A stretch of 64,000 nt of DNA from JACDAN01 sp963802375 (GTDB lineage: Bacteria; Actinomycetota; Thermoleophilia; Gaiellales; Gaiellaceae). Position 1 is the stretch's first letter. The number at the start of each line of letters is the position of its first letter. Of this stretch, positions 12,008 to 19,930 are shown in pieces. The notes under the pieces are model-generated. The model was not told the origin of the DNA, did no database searches, and saw nothing but the letters and a program-made list of their open reading frames with translations. The stretch spans positions 1 to 64,000 of the forward strand of contig CAWDIJ010000004.1 in assembly GCA_963802375.1 (NCBI GenBank), given 5' to 3'. The position numbers and the translations under genes were made by a program.

Positions 12008-12284
12008 ACCTACCTCCCGTCGATCCGGCATTCACGTCGACACTCGCGTAGCTCCCATCGCCCGAAGAAGAGCTTAGACCCGAAGGAGCGCAGCACGGCA
12101 CGAACTGCCCCGCCGACGCCCTCTCGAGCTCAAGCGCCGCTTTGGCAGAAGACGAGCTCTGTCAGCGAAAGGGCTGGATCCGATAAGCAGCCGCCGTCTT
12201 CGGCGACTCGTGCCGGGCGAGCTGCGTCGTTTCGAGCCACACGAGAGCGGTGACGCGAGAACCCGGACCACCGAGCAAATCGGC

Positions 12285-12716
12285 ATGCTGAGGTGGTGGC
12301 GCCCGCCGAACGCGACCGCATCGCCCACAGATGCTGATGTGCGTGCCGAGTCGTGGTTTTATCCTGGCGTGGAAGTTGAAGACGCCACACGTCGTACACG
12401 GCTCGCGACCGAGCGCACATACCTCGCGTGGTGGCGGAGCGGGCTGACGGCACTCGCGGTCGGTCTTGCCGCCGGCAAACTCGTACCTGAGCTCTCGAGC
12501 GGCGCTTCCTGGCCGTATGAGCTGCTCGGCGTCGGCTATTCGCTGCTCGGCGTCGCGTTCATCTACTACGGGCATCGCCGGCAGCACGCGGTCGAGACTG
12601 CCCTTCAGCGCGGAGAGTGGGAGCCGCTTGACGCGCGAGTCGCGACAGCGCTGACGGCCGCGGGCATCGTGCTCGGGGCGGCGACTGTCGCTGCCGTTCT
12701 CTTCGCGGGCTCGTAG
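12285..12716 (+). CDS. DUF202 (YidH-like) small membrane protein
   Basis: The core DATRRTRLATERTYLAWWRS followed by hydrophobic stretches matches the DUF202/YidH family: a conserved cytoplasmic N-terminal motif (LA.ERT.LAW.R) and three membrane helices, here at roughly residues 50-70, 78-98 and 120-140. Function is unknown. The start is uncertain: the ATG at 12285 gives 143 residues and an upstream in-frame GTG at 12210 gives 168; neither has a strong ribosome site. It stands alone, facing away from the DyP operon. Confidence 0.7.
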   Translation: MLRWWRPPNATASPTDADVRAESWFYPGVEVEDATRRTRLATERTYLAWWRSGLTALAVGLAAGKLVPELSSGASWPYELLGVGYSLLGVAFIYYGHRRQHAVETALQRGEWEPLDARVATALTAAGIVLGAATVAAVLFAGS

Positions 12717-13196
12717 TTCCCTGTTAGGTCGCCGCCTCTCGCGCCAATCGCGAGCCTTTCGACGCGTCTGGGATAACCCTTCGCCCCGCCGGCGAGATCG
12801 TGCCGGGCGAGACGCGACCGCGCCAACGTCTCTGGGAACGAAGGCTCGGGTCTCCCCGAACTTCGCTGCCGGTCGCGGGGTAGCGCGAGGACGGCGGTAC
12901 ACGGGAAATACGTTGTCGTGCTAGACATCAGCGCGCGGACACAAAACGGACACATCACAAACGACACGCGCGACGTCTCGCGACGCATCTCCACCGCCTT
13001 CAACAGCTCGATTTTGCAGGAGAAACTGTGTCGCGAGTGATCGCACGTGTACTGGCGTGACGCTCCCAAACTTCCATGGTAAGGAGGGGGTCGACGGTTC
13101 GAGTCCGTCAGAGGGCTCTGCAAAGTCCCAGCAAATCGGGCGTTTCGCACAACACCCTCTACCGAGCTAACAAAGTCCTACTACTAGGCTTTCCGC
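12717..13196. other. Intergenic stretch holding a tRNA-Thr 3' fragment
   Basis: No gene is supported in these 480 bp. The right part holds the 3' half of a tRNA-Thr (see 13072-13125). A minus-strand open frame across it reads SNRRPPPYHGS, a product often predicted from the antisense of tRNA sequence and not a real protein. The left part (12,720-13,070) has no recognised gene or RNA. Confidence 0.6.
13072..13125 (+). repeat. tRNA-Thr(GGT) 3' fragment, left copy of a 54-bp direct repeat (att-like)
   Basis: Bases 13072-13117 form the 5' part of an anticodon stem, loop AT-GGT-AA, the matching stem GGAGG, a short variable loop, a T arm with stem GACGG/CCGTC and loop TTCGAGT, then the acceptor strand AGAGGGC and discriminator T. 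This is tRNA positions 28 to 73 of a threonine tRNA. The upstream bases do not contain the partner acceptor strand or a D arm, so the gene is not complete. The same 46 bases recur exactly at 34663-34708 in the same orientation, and with one mismatch the match runs 54 bp. tRNA 3' ends are classic integrase attachment cores. Confidence 0.8.
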
Positions 13197-13661
13197 ATGA
13201 AGATCTTCAATCTCAACGCAGACGAGTGGGATCGCACGGAAGAGCGCGAGGGCTGGCGCTTCAAGGACGCCTGGGTCGGCGCGCACACCGACGCCGAGCT
13301 GATCGGCGCGAGCATGTACGAGGTCGAGCCGGGAAACAAGCAGGGGCCATTTCACACCCACCACGCGAACGAGGAATGGGCGATCGTCCTCCGCGGCGAG
13401 CCGACGCTCCGCACGCACGAGGGCGAGCAGCAGCTGCGCCAGGGCGACGTCGTCGCGTTCCCGCGCGGCAAGGAGGGCGCGCACCAGATCCGCAACGACA
13501 CGGACGCGCCCGTCCGCGTCCTCATGCTCTCCACGCTGATCGCGCCGGACATCGTCGAGTACCTCGACACGGGCAAGATCGGCGCGCGGAGCGTCGCCGG
13601 CGAGCGGATCATCTTCGCTCGCCCCGGGCCTGAGCTCGAATACTGGGAAGGCGAGGACTAA
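13197..13661 (+). CDS. Cupin-domain protein
   Basis: A 154-residue single-domain cupin. The first cupin motif is visible as GPFHTHHANEEWAIVLRGEP (histidines about residues 44-46, glutamate about 50) and the second as GDVVAFPRGKEGAHQIRN. It is therefore a probable metal-binding small beta barrel; the substrate is unknown. A clear paralogue lies at 49584-50063, with the same layout including the loop after the second motif. It is the first gene inside the segment flanked by tRNA-Thr fragments, starting 72 bp after the left repeat. Confidence 0.85.
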   Translation: MKIFNLNADEWDRTEEREGWRFKDAWVGAHTDAELIGASMYEVEPGNKQGPFHTHHANEEWAIVLRGEPTLRTHEGEQQLRQGDVVAFPRGKEGAHQIRNDTDAPVRVLMLSTLIAPDIVEYLDTGKIGARSVAGERIIFARPGPELEYWEGED

Positions 13662-13688
13662 AGCCACTTCCGGCGTACCATCACCGCG

Positions 13689-14230
13689 ATGATTCGAATC
13701 GGCTCGATCGTTTTGCGCGTGGACGATCTGCAGCGCCAGACGGAATTCTGGGAGGCGGCACTCGGCTACGTGCGCCGGGACAGCGGTGAAAGCGACGACT
13801 TCGTGCTGCTCGCCCGCCCGACGGCGCCGGGCCGAACCTCCACCTCGGCGCCCGCGACCCGGGCACGGACGACTTCGTCATAGTCGGGAAGTGCTTCAAG
13901 GGGCTGACGGACGAGCTCCTGACGTGGCAGACGAAGCAGCTGCTCGCGCGCGAGACCGGCCGCCGCGGGATCGCCGTGCTCGTCCGCCCCGAGCTCGTCG
14001 TCGAGATCGCACTCGACGGCGTGCAGTCCTCGACGCGCTACGCCGGCGGCGTCGCGCTCCGCTTTGCCCGCGTGAAGCGCTACCGGCCGGACAAGAACGC
14101 CGGCGAGGCCGACATGATCGACGACCTGCGCGCCCTGCTCCCGGCCAGGGCCGGCGATGAATTCCAGGCTTCCGGGCCGTCCAAGGAAGTGCCTAATCGA
14201 AAAGACGAGAACCCCCAGGAGGAGCGATGA
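13689..14230 (+). pseudogene. Chimeric remnant: VOC-family N-terminus joined to an ATP-dependent DNA ligase C-terminus
   Basis: The ATG at 13689 reads IGSIVLRVDDLQRQTEFWEAALGYV, a glyoxalase/VOC first module, up to about 13,830. After a one-base frame change the sequence reads PNLHLGARDPGTDDFVIVGK then CFKGLTDELLTWQ and RPELVVEIALDGVQSSTRY, GGVALRFARVKRYRPDK. This is the C-terminal OB domain of an ATP-dependent DNA ligase. Neither protein is complete: the VOC half has lost its second module, and the ligase has lost its adenylation domain and active lysine. The junction lies in a stretch that could be coded in both families (PNL.L). The end overlaps the next start (ATGA). Confidence 0.75.
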
Positions 14231-14757
14231 GCAGGCTGATCGTCTTGACGGCGATGACCGTCGACGGCGTCATGACCGTGGAGGAGTGGTTCGTGCCCGA
14301 AGGCGACCACATGGAGGCGTCGCTGCGGCTGTTCGAGGGCGACACAGCGCTGCTGTACGGGCGCAAGAACTACGAGGGGCTCGCCGACTACTGGATGGCG
14401 GCGGAAGGAGAGTGGGCGGACCTGCTCAACCCCATGCCGAAGTTCGTCGCTTCGCGCACGCTGCAGGAGCCGCTGACCTGGAACGCGACGCTGCTGAAAG
14501 GCGAGCTCGAGGACGCGGTGGCGAAGCTGAAGGCGGAGCGCGACGGAGACCTGATCACGAACGGCTGCGGCGAGCTCACGCGGAATCTCCTCGCGGCCGG
14601 CCTCGTCGACGAGTTCTGGTTCTCGCTGCACCCGGCCGTGTGGGGCAAGGGCGAGCGGCCGTTCTGGGAAGAGGAGAAGCTCCGGCTGACGCTGCTTGGG
14701 ACGGAAACGTACGACTCGGGTGTGGTGCTGCTTCGCTACGAGCCGCAACGAGCGTGA
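14227..14757 (+). CDS. Dihydrofolate reductase-like (RibD C-terminal family) protein
   Basis: A 176-residue protein of the DHFR/RibD C-terminal fold, likely an NADPH-dependent reductase of unknown substrate. It begins with the typical strand SRLIVLTAMTVDGVM, continues with LLYGRKNYEGLADYW (cofactor loop), SRTLQEPLTWNATLL, and the glycine-rich GDLITNGCGELTRNLLAAGLVDEF. AGGAGG lies upstream of the ATG, with the ATG overlapping the stop of the preceding remnant. Such proteins are common in Actinobacteria and are not true folate reductases in most cases. Confidence 0.85.
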   Translation: MSRLIVLTAMTVDGVMTVEEWFVPEGDHMEASLRLFEGDTALLYGRKNYEGLADYWMAAEGEWADLLNPMPKFVASRTLQEPLTWNATLLKGELEDAVAKLKAERDGDLITNGCGELTRNLLAAGLVDEFWFSLHPAVWGKGERPFWEEEKLRLTLLGTETYDSGVVLLRYEPQRA

Positions 14758-14978
14758 GGCGAGACCTCAGCGGGTGGCGCCGACGAACACTTGCGCGCGA
14801 GATCCCCGGTGCACGACTGCTCGTGCTCGAACGAGCCGCGACCGCGATCCCCGATGCGGTCGCCGGTGAAGCCGCGGCAGCGATGCTTGCACTCCAGGCG
14901 CACACGGTCCCAGCGCCAACAGCAGGAGGCCGCCACAGGAGAGCGGTGCGGCCCTTGTCCGGAAAAGGCAGAGCGTAG
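14758..14978 (+). pseudogene. Likely C-terminal remnant of an alpha/beta hydrolase
   Basis: The frame reads RRTLAREIPGARLLVLERAA followed by AIPDAVAGEAAAAMLAL. This resembles the last strand and helix of alpha/beta hydrolases, where GARL..L...GH..P comes before a C-terminal helix. The catalytic histidine position reads as alanine here (ERAATAIP in place of a GH motif). No start codon or upstream body exists, because the DHFR-like gene ends just before it. It is a short call made by eye. Confidence 0.4.
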
Positions 14979-14981
14979 GGC

Positions 14982-15506
14982 ATGGCGAGCAAGCCCTCGG
15001 AACGGTTCGTGTGGGCGGTGGACACCCTGGCGCTCGACCCAGCCGATCGCGTGCTGGAGGTCGGCTGCGGACACGGCGTGGCCGTATCGCTGGTCTGCGA
15101 GCGGCTGACCAGCGGACGGATCACCGCGATCGATCGCTCGAAGAAGATGATTGAGATGGCCGCGCGTAGGAATCGCGAGCACGTCGCAGGAGGCAGGGCC
15201 GTACTGAAGACGGTCGCGCTCGAGAAGGCGGACTTCGGGGACGAGCGATTCGACAAGGTCTTCGCCTTCAACGTCGCGCCCTTCTGGCATCAGCCAAAGG
15301 AGGCGCTGGGGATCGTCCGGCGGCATCTCGCCCCCGATGGAGCGGTCTATCTCTTCTGGGACGCTCGCCACACGCAGCCCGGCCGAGCTCGCGAGCTGGC
15401 GGACCAGCTGAGCGAGAGGATCCGGCTGGCCGAGTTCTCCGTGAACCAGGTGCTGGTCAAGGACCTGCGCCCGGTTCCCGCGGTTTGCGTGATCGGGCGG
15501 CCCTAG
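14982..15506 (+). CDS. Class I SAM-dependent methyltransferase
   Basis: A 174-residue protein with motif I VLEVGCGHGVAVSLV near residue 25, the acidic end of strand 2 in ITAIDRSKKMIEMA, and DKVFAFNVAPFW at the active-site edge. It resembles the small UbiE/SmtA-like methyltransferases of Actinobacteria. The substrate cannot be read from sequence. It is shorter than most members but has the full Rossmann core. The following 250 bases to the Crp-like gene contain one palindrome (15686-15701) and no gene. Confidence 0.85.
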   Translation: MASKPSERFVWAVDTLALDPADRVLEVGCGHGVAVSLVCERLTSGRITAIDRSKKMIEMAARRNREHVAGGRAVLKTVALEKADFGDERFDKVFAFNVAPFWHQPKEALGIVRRHLAPDGAVYLFWDARHTQPGRARELADQLSERIRLAEFSVNQVLVKDLRPVPAVCVIGRP

Positions 15507-15685
15507 GCGGGCTGCTATCGCCGCCGGGTGATGCGGACGCACTCGGAGCCAAGATCGTGCTCCACGTCGACTGACGCCATGAATGTGCTCGCGAGAGCCA
15601 CCCGACCCCGCGAGCTGTCCTCACATTGATGCCAGCTCCATGTGTGACGTGGTTCGACGCTAGCCCTCGGCGGCCGGGTGGAAAC

Positions 15686-15701
15686 CGTCGGATCTGCGAC
15701 A
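15686..15701. promoter_or_regulatory. Crp/Fnr-like palindrome downstream of the regulator gene
   Basis: CGTCGGATCTGCGACA is a dyad of TCG-N6-CGA form. It matches, with one base different, the reverse complement of the site at 16488-16505 upstream of the Crp-family gene. Two near-identical copies on either side of the gene suggest its own operator. Binding is inferred, not shown. Confidence 0.5.
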
Positions 15702-15760
15702 CTGCAGCCGTTACAACTCGCGCGAGGTCGTCCCGCCCCGCTGCAAGCCTGGCGACGGTC

Positions 15761-16399
15761 TCAGCTCGGCACGTGCGTGCGCAGCTTCTCGAGATCGAGG
15801 AGGTGGATGCGGCGCCGCCCCGGCTTGATCGCGCCCTCATGGGCCAGGTCGTGCAGCGCGCGTGAGACCGTCTGTCGGCTCAGCGCCAGCGTTGCTGCTA
15901 GCTCCTCCTGAGTCAGGTCCAGCGTTGGTTCGTTGCGCTCGGCCGACTCGTGCAGGAGAACATGACTGACCTGCTCAAGGGCTGACTTGCCAGCCATCTC
16001 CAGAAGCCGCTGGTGGGCACGGTCGAGCGTGTGTGCCAGCAGGCGAAGCCAGCGGAAGGCAATTTCGGGAAAGAGCTCCTCAAGCGCGAGGATCGTGTCG
16101 AGGCGGACGCGGAGGATCGTCGCCTCGCTCAGCGTGACTGCGGAATAGGGATAGGGAATGCCGAGCAGGATCGCGAGGTGATCGACGCTCGACCCCGCGT
16201 ACAGCAGGTGCACAACGAAGCGGTCGGAGCCGGTCTCGTACACAAGCTCAACCTCTCCCCGCTCGATGACCAGGAGCGCGTGTGGCCGCTCGCCCTGGCG
16301 AAAGAGAATCCTTCCCGCTGGGTGGGTGCGACGAGTGGCGAAGCGTCCAAGCGCCTCGACGTCGTTCCCAGGCAGCCCGTCGAAGTCCTCCTGCTTCAT
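15761..16399 (-). CDS. Crp/Fnr-family transcriptional regulator
   Basis: A 212-residue regulator with an N-terminal cyclic-nucleotide-binding-type beta barrel (residues about 15-115: HPAGRILFRQGERPHALLVI, GEVELVYE) and a C-terminal winged helix (LDLTQEELAATLALSRQTVS, HDLAHEGAIKPGRRRIHLLD). No cysteine cluster of the FNR kind is seen, so oxygen sensing by an iron-sulphur centre is unlikely. The ligand is unknown. It is divergent from the membrane-protein gene at 16603; the palindrome at 16488-16505 lies in the gap between them and may control both. Confidence 0.9.
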   Translation of the reverse strand: MKQEDFDGLPGNDVEALGRFATRRTHPAGRILFRQGERPHALLVIERGEVELVYETGSDRFVVHLLYAGSSVDHLAILLGIPYPYSAVTLSEATILRVRLDTILALEELFPEIAFRWLRLLAHTLDRAHQRLLEMAGKSALEQVSHVLLHESAERNEPTLDLTQEELAATLALSRQTVSRALHDLAHEGAIKPGRRRIHLLDLEKLRTHVPS

Positions 16400-16487
16400 C
16401 GTCGCGCGCAGCCACGGAGCGAATCGCGGGCTATCTGCCCGCGGCTTTCGGACGGGGGCGAGCTCGATCGGGCGAGTGATCCGTGGA

Positions 16488-16505
16488 CTGTCGCAGATCC
16501 GACAG
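16488..16505. promoter_or_regulatory. Crp/Fnr-like operator palindrome in the divergent promoter region
   Basis: CTGTCG-CAGATC-CGACAG is a perfect 6-bp inverted repeat around a 6-bp spacer, the geometry of CRP-family sites (TGTGA-N6-TCACA class with altered specificity bases). It sits 89 bp upstream of the Crp-like start and 98 bp upstream of the plus-strand gene. A near copy is at 15686-15701. Autoregulation is the natural guess. Confidence 0.6.
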
Positions 16506-16602
16506 TTTGTGGGTGCCCGGTCCGGGGCTAGAGGTAAAGCAGCGGATTCGTGCCGTTGCGAGTTGCGCGGACCGGCTTCGCCCCGCCGCCAAGGAGTGTG
16601 CA

Positions 16603-17886
16603 GTGGCCCAACGCGTTCGCAAGCTGGTAGCAGTGGCCGGGATCAACGGGGAAATCCGGCCGCTCGAGCAACTGTTCGAAGAGTTGCCGGGGCGCAGCGC
16701 CGACGCGATCGCGGGCATCGGGGACCGGCCCCGCGCTGACGAGGCTCCCGTGGAGGCGGCGTCGACGAAGCCCGAAGCCGCTGCCGCGGGTCGGCACCGC
16801 GCAAAGCCGCAGCCGGACATCGCCCTCGGGGTGATCGTTGCACCCGGTCTCGCGCGTGACGTGACCGCGAAGGTCGCCAGCGAGCTGGCGGACGACCTCC
16901 GCGCGTTGGACAGTGGCGTCGAGTGGAAGACCGAGCTTGCGGTCGACCGCCTCGTCGCGCCTCCGGCTCAGACGACTGAGATCCTCGAGGCAGCGCGGCG
17001 CAAGCTGCTGGATGAAAACTGGGACCTCGCCATCGTCGTCACCGACCTTCCGCTGCGGGTCGGCCGCAGGCCTATCTCACGGCAGCTCAGCCCGACGCAC
17101 GGGATCGCCGTCGTCTCGCTGCCCGCCCTGGGCACGCTGCACCTCACGCAGCGGTTGCGGCGGACCCTCGTCGAACTCATCGGCGAGCTGGTCGGCGACG
17201 GCCGCGGGCAGTGGAACGGCGACGGTGCGCTCGGGCGCCTGAAACGGCGTTGGGGACGCAGCGTGCTCCAGGAGCTCGCCACGGACACCGCAGATCGCCC
17301 AGGGGCGCTGCGATTCCTGTTCGTGCCGGAGGTTCTTGCGAGCCACCTTCGCCTCCTGCTGGGAATGGTGCGGGCAAACCGCCCCTGGCGCTTGGCGGCT
17401 CGGCTCTACCGCGCGCTGCTGGCGGCGGTCGTGGCCGGCGCCTACGGCCTCGTCACCTCCGATGTCTGGCGGATCTCGGCGACGGCGGGGTCCACGCGAC
17501 TCGCGCTTACGTCCATCATCGCGGTCTCGTTCACGACTGGAGCGGTAATCGTGGCCCACGGCCTCTGGGAGCGAGCGCCGGCTCGCCACCTGCGCGATCA
17601 GGTCGTCCTGTTCAACTTCGCAACCGCAGCAACCGTCCTGATCGGGATCGCCACGCTGTACGCCGCCCTCTTTCTCATGATCCTCGCCGCGGCCGGGCTG
17701 CTCCTCAGCCCCGATGCGCTTGGCTCAGGGCTGGGCCACGCCGTTGGGACAGGCGATTACGCCACGCTTGCGTGGTTCACCGCCTCCCTTGCAACCGTGG
17801 GCGGGGCGCTCGGGGCGGCGCTCGAGTCGGACGAGGCAGTGCGCGAGGCTGCCTACGCCGGCGACACTGACGAGGGAAAGGAGTAG
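16603..17886 (+). CDS. Membrane protein of unknown function with a soluble N-terminal domain
   Basis: The GTG at 16603 is chosen because AAGGAG lies six bases upstream. The protein has about 427 residues. The first 230 are soluble and contain a domain with IALGVIVAPGLARDVTAKVA and later NWDLAIVVTDLPLR and HGIAVVSLPALGTLHL. This looks like an alternating alpha/beta fold I do not recognise. The second half has hydrophobic segments near residues 275-295, 305-325, 345-375 and 390-410. Its stop is immediately followed by the DoxX gene (shared GGAG ribosome site), so the two form an operon, divergent from the Crp-family regulator that may control them. Confidence 0.7.
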   Translation: MAQRVRKLVAVAGINGEIRPLEQLFEELPGRSADAIAGIGDRPRADEAPVEAASTKPEAAAAGRHRAKPQPDIALGVIVAPGLARDVTAKVASELADDLRALDSGVEWKTELAVDRLVAPPAQTTEILEAARRKLLDENWDLAIVVTDLPLRVGRRPISRQLSPTHGIAVVSLPALGTLHLTQRLRRTLVELIGELVGDGRGQWNGDGALGRLKRRWGRSVLQELATDTADRPGALRFLFVPEVLASHLRLLLGMVRANRPWRLAARLYRALLAAVVAGAYGLVTSDVWRISATAGSTRLALTSIIAVSFTTGAVIVAHGLWERAPARHLRDQVVLFNFATAATVLIGIATLYAALFLMILAAAGLLLSPDALGSGLGHAVGTGDYATLAWFTASLATVGGALGAALESDEAVREAAYAGDTDEGKE

Positions 17887-17888
17887 TG

Positions 17889-18443
17889 ATGGGACTGTTT
17901 CGGCATCTGGCGCGAACGACGATCGGGCTGCTCTTTGTCGGCCACGGCACGCAGAAACTCTTCGGCTGGTTCGGCGGCGAGGGTCTCGAGGGAACCGGTG
18001 CGTTCTTCGAGCAGCTCGGCTTTCGGCCGGGACGCCGCTACGCCCTGGCCGCGGGTGCCGCCGAGGCCGGCGGTGGTCTTCTCTTCGCCCTCGGCGCTGC
18101 CACGCCGCTCGCCGCAGCGGCGATTTCCGGATCGATGATCACGGCGATCAAGACCGTCCACTGGGAGAAGGGCGTCTGGGTGAGCCGCGGTGGCTACGAG
18201 TACAACCTCGTTCTGCTCGCAGCGGTCTTCGGCCTGACGGAGAACGGACCTGGCGAGTGGTCGGTAGACGCAGCGGTTGGGAGAAGCCGCTGGGGGACCG
18301 CTTGGGCCTTCGCGGCTCTCGCCGCAGGAGCGGCCGGTTCGGCCGCGGTGCTCGCGGCAGCCGAACGCCAAGCGGAGAAAGAGGAGGAGAAGAAAGGGCA
18401 CCGACCCGCCGCTGAGAGCGAGCCTGTTACCGCTGGCTCGTAG
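17889..18443 (+). CDS. DoxX-family membrane protein
   Basis: A 184-residue membrane protein. The start GLFRHLARTTIGLLFVGHGTQKLFGWFGG is the typical DoxX N-terminus, followed by three further hydrophobic helices and the loop AIKTVHWEKGVWVSRGGYEYN. DoxX proteins are linked to oxidative stress handling at the membrane (for example the mycobacterial DoxX-SodA-SseA complex), but the role here is not known. The C-terminus is a charged lysine/glutamate tail. It follows the membrane protein gene by two bases. A GTG directly before the ATG is an alternative start. Confidence 0.85.
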   Translation: MGLFRHLARTTIGLLFVGHGTQKLFGWFGGEGLEGTGAFFEQLGFRPGRRYALAAGAAEAGGGLLFALGAATPLAAAAISGSMITAIKTVHWEKGVWVSRGGYEYNLVLLAAVFGLTENGPGEWSVDAAVGRSRWGTAWAFAALAAGAAGSAAVLAAAERQAEKEEEKKGHRPAAESEPVTAGS

Positions 18444-18566
18444 GCGACGCCGACTCGACAGGTCGTTGATCGCCCGCAGACCGCGGTCGAGCCCCGGGGG
18501 ACGAGCGAATGGCAGCGGGGCGAGCTGCCCGAGACCTACGCATGGGCGTGTGTGGGTGCGGCGCGC

Positions 18567-19397
18567 CTAGGTGCCGCCGCTCGGAAGGCGCTCACTAGCG
18601 GGCTGCGATTGTGCGATTGCTTCGTCTTCCATCTCGGCGAGGAGATCCGCAACCGACTCAACGATGCGGGATGGGCGGTACGGATAGCCGTCGACGTCGT
18701 CACGAGCCGTCGAGCCAGTCAGGACGAGAACGGTGTGCATCCCCGCTTCGAGGCCTGCGACCACGTCCGTGTCCATCCTGTCGCCGATCATTGCGGTCGT
18801 TTCAGAATGCGCCCCGATCGCGTTCAGCGCATACCGCATCATCAGCGGGTTTGGCTTCCCAACGAAGTACGGGGCGACACCCGTGGCGCGGCTGATCAAC
18901 GCCGCCACGGAGCCGGTCGCCGGAAGCGGACCCTCTGGCGCGGGTCCTGTCGGGTCCGGATTGGTCGCGATGAAGCGGGCGCCGTCCAGAACAAGGCGAA
19001 TCGCATGCGTAATCCGGACGAAGCTGTAACTCCGCGTCTCCCCGAGGACGACGTAGTCTGGATCCTTGTCGGTGAGCGTATAGCCGACCTCGTGCAGCGC
19101 CGTCGTGAGCCCAGCCTCGCCGATCACGAAAGCCGAGCCGCCGGGCCGCTGGCTCTCGAGCAGGTTCGCGGTGGCGAGCGCCGACGTCCAGATCGCCTCC
19201 TCCTGCACGTGGAGCCCGTTCCGGCGGAGCCGCGCCGCCAGGTCGCGCGGCGTATAGATCGAGTTGTTGGTCAGAACGAGAAACGGAGCACCTCGTTCGC
19301 GAAGCCGCGCGAGGAAGCGAGCGGCACCAGGTATCGCGTGCTCCTCGCGCACGAGGACGCCGTCCATGTCGATGAGCCACGACGTGATCGGATTCAA
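18567..19397 (-). CDS. HAD-IIA (NagD-like) phosphatase
   Basis: A 276-residue cytoplasmic phosphatase. HAD motif I is WLIDMDGVLVREE (nucleophile aspartate about residue 10 and the next at 12), motif II is VLTNNS, motif III is in YFVGKPNP and motif IV is MIGDRMDTDVVAGLEAGM. The C2-type cap lies between motifs II and III, as in the NagD/pyridoxal phosphatase group. The substrate is a small phosphorylated metabolite, not readable here. It is convergent with DoxX and flanked on its upstream side by gene fragments. Confidence 0.9.
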   Translation of the reverse strand: MNPITSWLIDMDGVLVREEHAIPGAARFLARLRERGAPFLVLTNNSIYTPRDLAARLRRNGLHVQEEAIWTSALATANLLESQRPGGSAFVIGEAGLTTALHEVGYTLTDKDPDYVVLGETRSYSFVRITHAIRLVLDGARFIATNPDPTGPAPEGPLPATGSVAALISRATGVAPYFVGKPNPLMMRYALNAIGAHSETTAMIGDRMDTDVVAGLEAGMHTVLVLTGSTARDDVDGYPYRPSRIVESVADLLAEMEDEAIAQSQPASERLPSGGT

Positions 19398-19610
19398 CGC
19401 TCACCTCCGCCCTCTCGGCTCGTCACCTCACCCCGCAACATACGCGGCGAGCCAACGCAGCGCCTAGCACGCCACAACGAAGGTCGCTGGCTGGTCTCTC
19501 GAACATGGCATTGAAGAGGCGTTGCTCCTGAGGGGACGGCGCGCGGACACCAAGCTCATCCGGTCCAGCCCCGATCACCTCTTCCACCGGCGCGCGCTTT
19601 CGTGGCCCTT

Positions 19611-19756
19611 CTAGACGTGTGCCGGCTGCAACTCCGGCTCTTCGACCTCCTCCATTGCCTCTGCCGCTCCCTTGTCGATGTCGAAGGTGAGCTGGACGTC
19701 GTTGTAGTCGACGCGAACGCGATCGTCCGGCTGCAGCGCTCCGCTCAGCAGCAGCC
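19611..19756 (-). pseudogene. 3'-end fragment of a clpC-like gene (copy of 31120-31265)
   Basis: These 146 bases repeat, with scattered substitutions, the last codons and stop of the ClpC-like gene at 31120, covering the end with DRVRVDYNDVQLTFDIDKGA and an acidic tail. Homology starts abruptly after a run of cytosines at 19757. Upstream of it on this strand is the start of a different protein. This is a dead fragment left by duplication or recombination with the intact gene 11.5 kb away. Confidence 0.85.
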
Positions 19757-19920
19757 CCCGGGGTCAGGCTGATGGCGACGAGGTCGGTGCCGACGTCCTG
19801 GCCGCCGTCCCCAGCGGTGATGGCGCCGGTGCTGGTCAGCGCGGCGATGACACCGAAGCCGACGACCACCATGAGGGCGGCGAGCAGGGTGTACACCGAA
19901 GCTCGCGCTCGTTCATCCAT
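19757..19920 (-). pseudogene. N-terminal part of a small membrane protein, truncated by the clpC-like fragment
   Basis: The ATG at 19920 opens MDERARASVYTLLAALMVVV and continues GFGVIAALTSTGAITAGDGG, one membrane helix and a linker, then VGTDLVAISLTPG. After this the frame runs into the antisense side of the clpC-like fragment and loses sense. The start is divergent from the site-2 protease gene, only ten bases away. I do not recognise the protein. Its original C-terminus is lost. Confidence 0.5.
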
Positions 19921-19930
19921 ACTCGTACGC

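Noticed and set aside
13045..13125. A complete tRNA-Thr gene at the left repeat
   Set aside because: The expected acceptor strand GCCCTCT and a D arm are absent upstream, so only positions 28-73 are present. The same holds at 34,630-34,716.
12605..13150. Minus-strand open frame with SNRRPPPYHGS
   Set aside because: It is the antisense translation of the tRNA-Thr fragment, a known source of false proteins.
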